NCBI GenBank assembly: GCA_002315475.1
Contig: DCGI01000037.1
Coordinates: 1-8,975, forward strand
DNA: 8,975 nucleotides
Reading direction: 5' to 3'
Source: Christensenella sp. UBA1782
GTDB taxonomy: Bacteria; Bacillota; Clostridia; Christensenellales; DTU072
Under the pieces are notes generated by a model. The model did not search any database, had not been told where the DNA came from, and saw nothing but the letters and a program-made list of their open reading frames with translations. Below are positions 6,473-8,975 of the stretch, piece by piece. Position numbers and translations under genes: made by a program. Position 1 is the stretch's first letter. Each line of letters begins with the position of its first letter.

Positions 6473-7675
6473 ATGGCGATTCGTATTATTGATAAAAAGT
6501 ATATCGGAACGGGACTGAACTACCCCAAAAACGCAAACGGCGTATATTTTTATTTTGATAACAACTTATTGGTATATCATAATAAAAATATTCCTTTTTT
6601 AAGTATTACTTGTGCGGACGGCAAAAAGTTATACTTAACGGAATGTAATATAATCAAAAACGGTGAAGAAGATTACACTTTGGAATTCTATAAGGACGAA
6701 TTCGCTATCGATTGTCACGTTCGGCAAGGTAACGGAACCATTCGGTTTGAAATAGATAACTTTAACGATTATCCCGAAGTAACCGTTACCCTTTACAAAG
6801 AAACCAATCAAAAAGTCATGTCGTTCATGGGGTATGAAAACGGCGGAGAAGGGTTTGTTCCCGAAAAGAAACTTTCTTTCTATATAGAAGATAAGTATTT
6901 CTTCGAAAATATCAATATAGATAAATACGACGTTCAGATTCTCGATAAAATCTATATCACGTTCTATCAAAAGAAAGCCTTCTTTACCATTGACACCGTT
7001 ACCACACCGGAAACCATGTATCAAAAATGGCTTACGCAAAACTTGAAATTCTCGATTTTTAACGAGAAACAGTATTATGCGTATATTCGCAGTCCCGAAT
7101 ACGTAGAAAAATATCCGAACTTTTACGGTTATATCGTCGACGGCGAAGAAATCAATTTGAAGAAAATCGAAAAATTCCGTCATACCTACGGAAAAATCAT
7201 CTATACATTCTCGTTGGAGTTTTCCAAGTACAGCAGATTTTTGCGGTACTTTGAGGCGGGCGACGTTTATAAAACCGAAAAAGGAACGTATAAAATCAAA
7301 CACTTTTCGGAATACGCTCTGCAATCTATCAAACGTATCATCCGTAGATACTTCGATTTTCACGTGGACGGCATTTACTTAACCGCCGATTATTCGCCCG
7401 TAGAAATTGCTTTAATCAAAGAAGCCATTTCTTCGGTTTTGTATGAATATCCCGAAAAGATCCTTCTGTTCGATAGATTGTCGCAGTTTAACGACGCTTT
7501 CGGGTACTATATGATAAACGATCCCGTCAAACTGTTCCGTCATAAGGATTATATCGATTATTATCAATATTGCGGAGAATTCCTTTTAGGTGCGGTGGTT
7601 CGTTCCAAAGAAGAAGCGTTAAAATTACCGAGTGCCTGCAAAGTCGTCGTATACTGTACGCCGAAGGAAGAATGA
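6473..7675 (+). CDS. Unrecognised 400-residue protein in the dnaN operon
   Basis: I do not recognise this family. The start is secure: ATG at 6473 with GTGAGG 8 nt upstream. There is no signal peptide or membrane segment, so it should be cytoplasmic. The protein is very rich in Tyr and Phe, with many Lys and Glu. Residues about 20-180 look like successive beta-strands (for example TVTLYKE, KIYITFYQKKAFFTID). Residues about 215-395 alternate helices and strands: FYGYIVDG (217-224), IIYTFSLEFS (242-251), VDGIYLTADYS (298-308), ILLFDRL (330-336), LGAVVRS (372-378), CKVVVYC (389-395). A beta-domain followed by an alpha/beta, perhaps barrel-like, domain recalls glycosidase layouts, but no catalytic signature is evident. 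It lies 27 bp after dnaN, and its TGA overlaps the ATG of the following reductase gene, implying shared transcription. Codon use resembles its neighbours, so recent transfer is not suggested. Confidence 0.9.
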   Translation: MAIRIIDKKYIGTGLNYPKNANGVYFYFDNNLLVYHNKNIPFLSITCADGKKLYLTECNIIKNGEEDYTLEFYKDEFAIDCHVRQGNGTIRFEIDNFNDYPEVTVTLYKETNQKVMSFMGYENGGEGFVPEKKLSFYIEDKYFFENINIDKYDVQILDKIYITFYQKKAFFTIDTVTTPETMYQKWLTQNLKFSIFNEKQYYAYIRSPEYVEKYPNFYGYIVDGEEINLKKIEKFRHTYGKIIYTFSLEFSKYSRFLRYFEAGDVYKTEKGTYKIKHFSEYALQSIKRIIRRYFDFHVDGIYLTADYSPVEIALIKEAISSVLYEYPEKILLFDRLSQFNDAFGYYMINDPVKLFRHKDYIDYYQYCGEFLLGAVVRSKEEALKLPSACKVVVYCTPKEE

Positions 7676-8376
7676 AAAAAGTCTTCATCAGCGGTGTCAG
7701 CGGGGACATCGGACAAAAACTTTTAGAAAAATATAGGCAAGAGGGGTATTTCGTGGTTGGACAATACAACCGCGATACCTCTTTTTTGCAAAAACCTTAC
7801 CCGAATTGTGATTTTTTTCAAGCGGATTTTTCCGATTCGGCACAAGTTCTTGCCCTTGCCGAAAAAATTTCCGAAAAACATCCCGATATAGACTGCATCA
7901 TTCACAATGCGGGGATGGATTATTACGGTATCTTCACCGATATGACTGCCGATTCCATTCAAAAAATCATACAAGTCAATTTAACTTCTGTCCTACTGCT
8001 TACTTCGGTTTTAGGGAAAAACCTTCTATACCGTAAAAACGGTTCCGTTGTCGTTATTTCCTCGATATGGGGTAGGGACGGCGGTTCTTTAGAAGCGGCG
8101 TATTCCGCTTCCAAAGGCGGTCTAATCGCCTTTACCAAAGCACTCGCCCGAGAATGGGGTTTATCCGGTGTTCGGGTAAATGCCGTATGCGCCGGTTTTA
8201 TCGATACCAAAATGAACGCACAGTTTACCGAAGAAGATAAAAACGCTTTTTGCGAAACCCTCGCTCTCGGTAGAATCGGAACGGTGGACGAAGTCGCCGA
8301 AACCGTTTTCTTTTTAAGCTCGGATAAGGCTTCTTATATTACGGGACAGATTATCGGAGTGGACGGCGGCAAATAA
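7672..8376 (+). CDS. Short-chain dehydrogenase/reductase (FabG/YmfI-like)
   Basis: A 234-residue classical SDR using NAD(P)H. The Rossmann glycine motif is GVSGDIG (8-14), HNAG (78-81) stabilises the central sheet, and the catalytic residues N103, S131, Y144 and K148 (YSASK) are all present. The usual PG after the active site is AG (174-175), and the C-terminus ITGQIIGVDGGK is typical of 3-oxoacyl-ACP-reductase-like enzymes. The combination HNAG..YYGIFTDMT and SSIWGRDGGSLEAAYSASK recalls YmfI-type EF-P 5-aminopentanone reductases of Bacillota, but FabG or another reductase is equally possible. The ATG at 7672 is chosen because it has GAAGGAAG just upstream and starts directly with the first beta-strand; it overlaps the previous stop codon as ATGA, indicating translational coupling. 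The frame is open upstream to 7570, but that extension would add 34 residues with no Rossmann character inside the preceding gene. Confidence 0.93.
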   Translation: MKKVFISGVSGDIGQKLLEKYRQEGYFVVGQYNRDTSFLQKPYPNCDFFQADFSDSAQVLALAEKISEKHPDIDCIIHNAGMDYYGIFTDMTADSIQKIIQVNLTSVLLLTSVLGKNLLYRKNGSVVVISSIWGRDGGSLEAAYSASKGGLIAFTKALAREWGLSGVRVNAVCAGFIDTKMNAQFTEEDKNAFCETLALGRIGTVDEVAETVFFLSSDKASYITGQIIGVDGGK

Positions 8377-8541
8377 ACGTACTCGGCTTTTTATAAGTAC
8401 CGTCGCTCTGTTTTTCCGGATATAATAAAGGATAGGACGGTTTATTACGGTATTTAAGAAAAAAAAGTAAACCAAATTTCACTCAAAAAAACGAGTATGT
8501 ATTATTTTTTTAACGTAACAAGATTCGGCGGATAATTTTGG
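8377..8541. other. Non-coding gap after the reductase gene
   Basis: No gene is visible. Candidate folds are weak: a 5-bp stem GTACT/AGTAC (8379-8383, 8396-8400) followed after 10 nt by TTTTT, and a 6-bp stem ACCGTC/GACGGT (8399-8404, 8436-8441) around a 31-nt loop. Neither is a convincing terminator, so where the dnaN operon transcript ends is unclear. The stretch is A/T-rich with several A and T runs. Confidence 0.6.
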
Positions 8542-8569
8542 TTGCGTTTTTTTTGAAAAAAAGTATAAT
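8542..8569 (+). promoter_or_regulatory. Promoter upstream of the structured tail region
   Basis: TTGCGT (8542-8547) and a perfect TATAAT (8564-8569) are 16 bp apart, predicting a start at about 8576. No open reading frame of note follows within the window. Instead the first transcribed base borders a long hairpin (8577-8615), which favours a non-coding transcript or a long structured leader. Confidence 0.55.
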
Positions 8570-8576
8570 AAAACTC

Positions 8577-8676
8577 GCTTACAACAAAGCAACCCAATCG
8601 GTTCTTTCGGTAAGCCTTAACAACAACATATATTCGGCAACGGTCGGTAAATCCTTCCGTAACCTATATGTAAATG
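8577..8676 (+). ncRNA. Candidate structured RNA start (two hairpins)
   Basis: Hairpin A pairs GCTTAC (8577-8582) with GTAAGC (8610-8615). After a small internal loop (AAC/CG) it pairs AAAG-C-AACC (8586-8594, one bulged C) with GGTTCTTT (8600-8607), closing a CAATC loop: 14 base pairs in all. Hairpin B pairs ACATATA (8626-8632) with TATATGT (8665-8671) and inside it ACGG (8640-8643) with CCGT (8657-8660). Hairpin A starts at the predicted transcription start. It does not match tmRNA, RNase P, SRP or tRNA signatures that I know. The A/T-rich background makes chance folding possible, especially for hairpin B. Confidence 0.35.
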
Positions 8677-8767
8677 TAATAGTCAAAAAGAGTTCCTTAT
8701 AAAACGTATCGATTCGGTTTTACAAATTACTCTTCGACTGTTAAAACGATTCGACAAAGAAAGTTCC
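8677..8767 (+). repeat. 91-bp repeat, copy 1
   Basis: Identical to 8885-8975 except C at 8723 against T at 8931; the two copies are 208 bp apart. Identity starts at 8677/8885 and, for copy 2, is cut off by the window end; copy 1 continues TTAATTTTT. The repeat contains a complete imperfect palindrome (8681-8739) and the left arm of a second one (8748-8812). No coding frame explains it. Confidence 0.95.
8681..8739 (+). repeat. Imperfect palindrome, hairpin 1
   Basis: The arms pair in order as follows: AGTC/GACT (8681-8684, 8736-8739); an asymmetric loop AAA/C; AAGAGT/ACTCTT (8688-8693, 8729-8734); a 3x3 loop TCC/ATT; and TTATAAAAC/GTTTTACAA (8697-8705, 8717-8725, one A-C mismatch). The top loop is GTATCGATTCG. 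In the second copy the only base change (T at 8931) turns that mismatch into an A-T pair, giving a perfect 9-bp inner stem. Confidence 0.75.
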
Positions 8768-8812
8768 TTAATTTTTACGTTATGTTTTGTTATTATTACT
8801 TTCCGTCGAATC
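8748..8812 (+). repeat. Imperfect palindrome, hairpin 2 (related to hairpin 1)
   Basis: GATTCGAC/GTCGAATC (8748-8755, 8805-8812) pair perfectly. Then come an asymmetric loop AAA/C, GAAAGT/ACTTTC (8759-8764, 8798-8803) and a TCC/ATT internal loop, with a long A/T-rich top. The order and sizes of loops and stems match hairpin 1 while the paired bases differ. Confidence 0.7.
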
Positions 8813-8826
8813 TCCTTAAAAAAAAA

Positions 8827-8864
8827 ACGGTTTATAGTTTAGGAAATAAAGAACAAAAAACCGT
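8827..8864 (+). repeat. Short inverted repeat between the repeat copies
   Basis: ACGGTTT (8827-8833) and AAACCGT (8858-8864) are perfect 7-bp arms around a 24-nt loop, preceded by a run of A. It lies in the 117-bp spacer between the two 91-bp copies. Alone it is not far above chance in this A/T-rich stretch. Confidence 0.35.
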
Positions 8865-8884
8865 ATATACCATATAGAAGAATA

Positions 8885-8975
8885 TAATAGTCAAAAAGAG
8901 TTCCTTATAAAACGTATCGATTCGGTTTTATAAATTACTCTTCGACTGTTAAAACGATTCGACAAAGAAAGTTCC
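8885..8975 (+). repeat. 91-bp repeat, copy 2 (runs off the window)
   Basis: The second copy matches copy 1 at 90 of 91 positions and ends only because the window ends, so the true repeat may be longer or tandem with a 208-bp period. Its hairpin 1 (8889-8947) has the perfect inner stem. The left arm of a second hairpin 2 begins at 8956 and is truncated. Confidence 0.95.

Noticed and set aside
7570..7671. Longer reductase starting at 7570
   Set aside because: The extra 34 residues lie inside the preceding gene and do not resemble an SDR; ATG 7672 has a ribosome binding site and begins the Rossmann fold.
8681..8739. Integron attC site
   Set aside because: The palindrome length fits, but the conserved core sites at the two ends (RYYYAAC and GTTRRRY) are not in the right positions.
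8677..8975. CRISPR array
   Set aside because: The repeat is at least 91 bp with a 117-bp gap; CRISPR repeats are about 23-50 bp with short uniform spacers, and no cas gene is visible.
8885..8975. Minus-strand promoter using TTGACT in each repeat copy
   Set aside because: No -10 with good spacing follows in copy 1, and only a poor TATATA in copy 2.

Overview
The window looks like the replication-origin region of a chromosome from a low-to-mid GC, Gram-positive-type bacterium, most likely an uncultured member of the Clostridia or a related Bacillota lineage. The evidence is the order htpG - dnaA - (DnaA-box-rich gap) - dnaN, consensus-like sigma-A promoters (TTGACA/TATAAT, 16-18 bp spacers), GGAGG-type ribosome binding sites, a CIRCE-like operator and Bacillota-like protein sequences. 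The species cannot be named from the sequence.

Left part (1-1636), transcribed leftward. At the very left edge is a near-consensus minus-strand promoter preceded by a long A/T tract. Its leader (positions 24-1 on the minus strand) resembles the conserved leader/spacer sequence next to Clostridia-type rRNA genes, so an rRNA operon may lie just outside the window. Next come a Crp/Fnr-family regulator and a membrane-anchored YkuE-like metallophosphoesterase, both on the minus strand. The regulator has its own promoter, overlapping the stop codon of the phosphoesterase gene and ending 7 nt before the ATG.

Middle part (1637-5341), transcribed rightward. htpG (Hsp90) has a clean promoter followed at the predicted transcription start by a CIRCE-like inverted repeat, so HrcA control is likely, and it ends in a strong intrinsic terminator. 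dnaA follows with a promoter so close to its ATG that the mRNA should be leaderless or nearly so. The 188-bp dnaA-dnaN gap carries a cluster of DnaA boxes in both orientations, one of them perfect, and is the best oriC candidate. The perfect box overlaps the probable -35 region of dnaN.

Right part (5342-8376) is a tight three-gene set: dnaN, a 400-residue protein I do not recognise (27 bp after dnaN), and a short-chain dehydrogenase whose ATG overlaps the previous stop codon (ATGA). This replaces the usual recF/gyrB continuation. The reductase resembles FabG/YmfI-type enzymes.

Tail (8377-8975) is non-coding and is the most unusual part. It holds a predicted promoter whose start lies directly at a long hairpin, then a 91-bp sequence that recurs 208 bp further on (one mismatch) and runs off the window edge. 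Inside this unit are two imperfect palindromes with the same architecture (AAA/C asymmetric loop, 6-bp stem, TCC/ATT internal loop) but different paired bases, four pairs differing in a compensatory way. This suggests a tandem array of a structured RNA or a palindromic DNA element, which I cannot assign to a known family.
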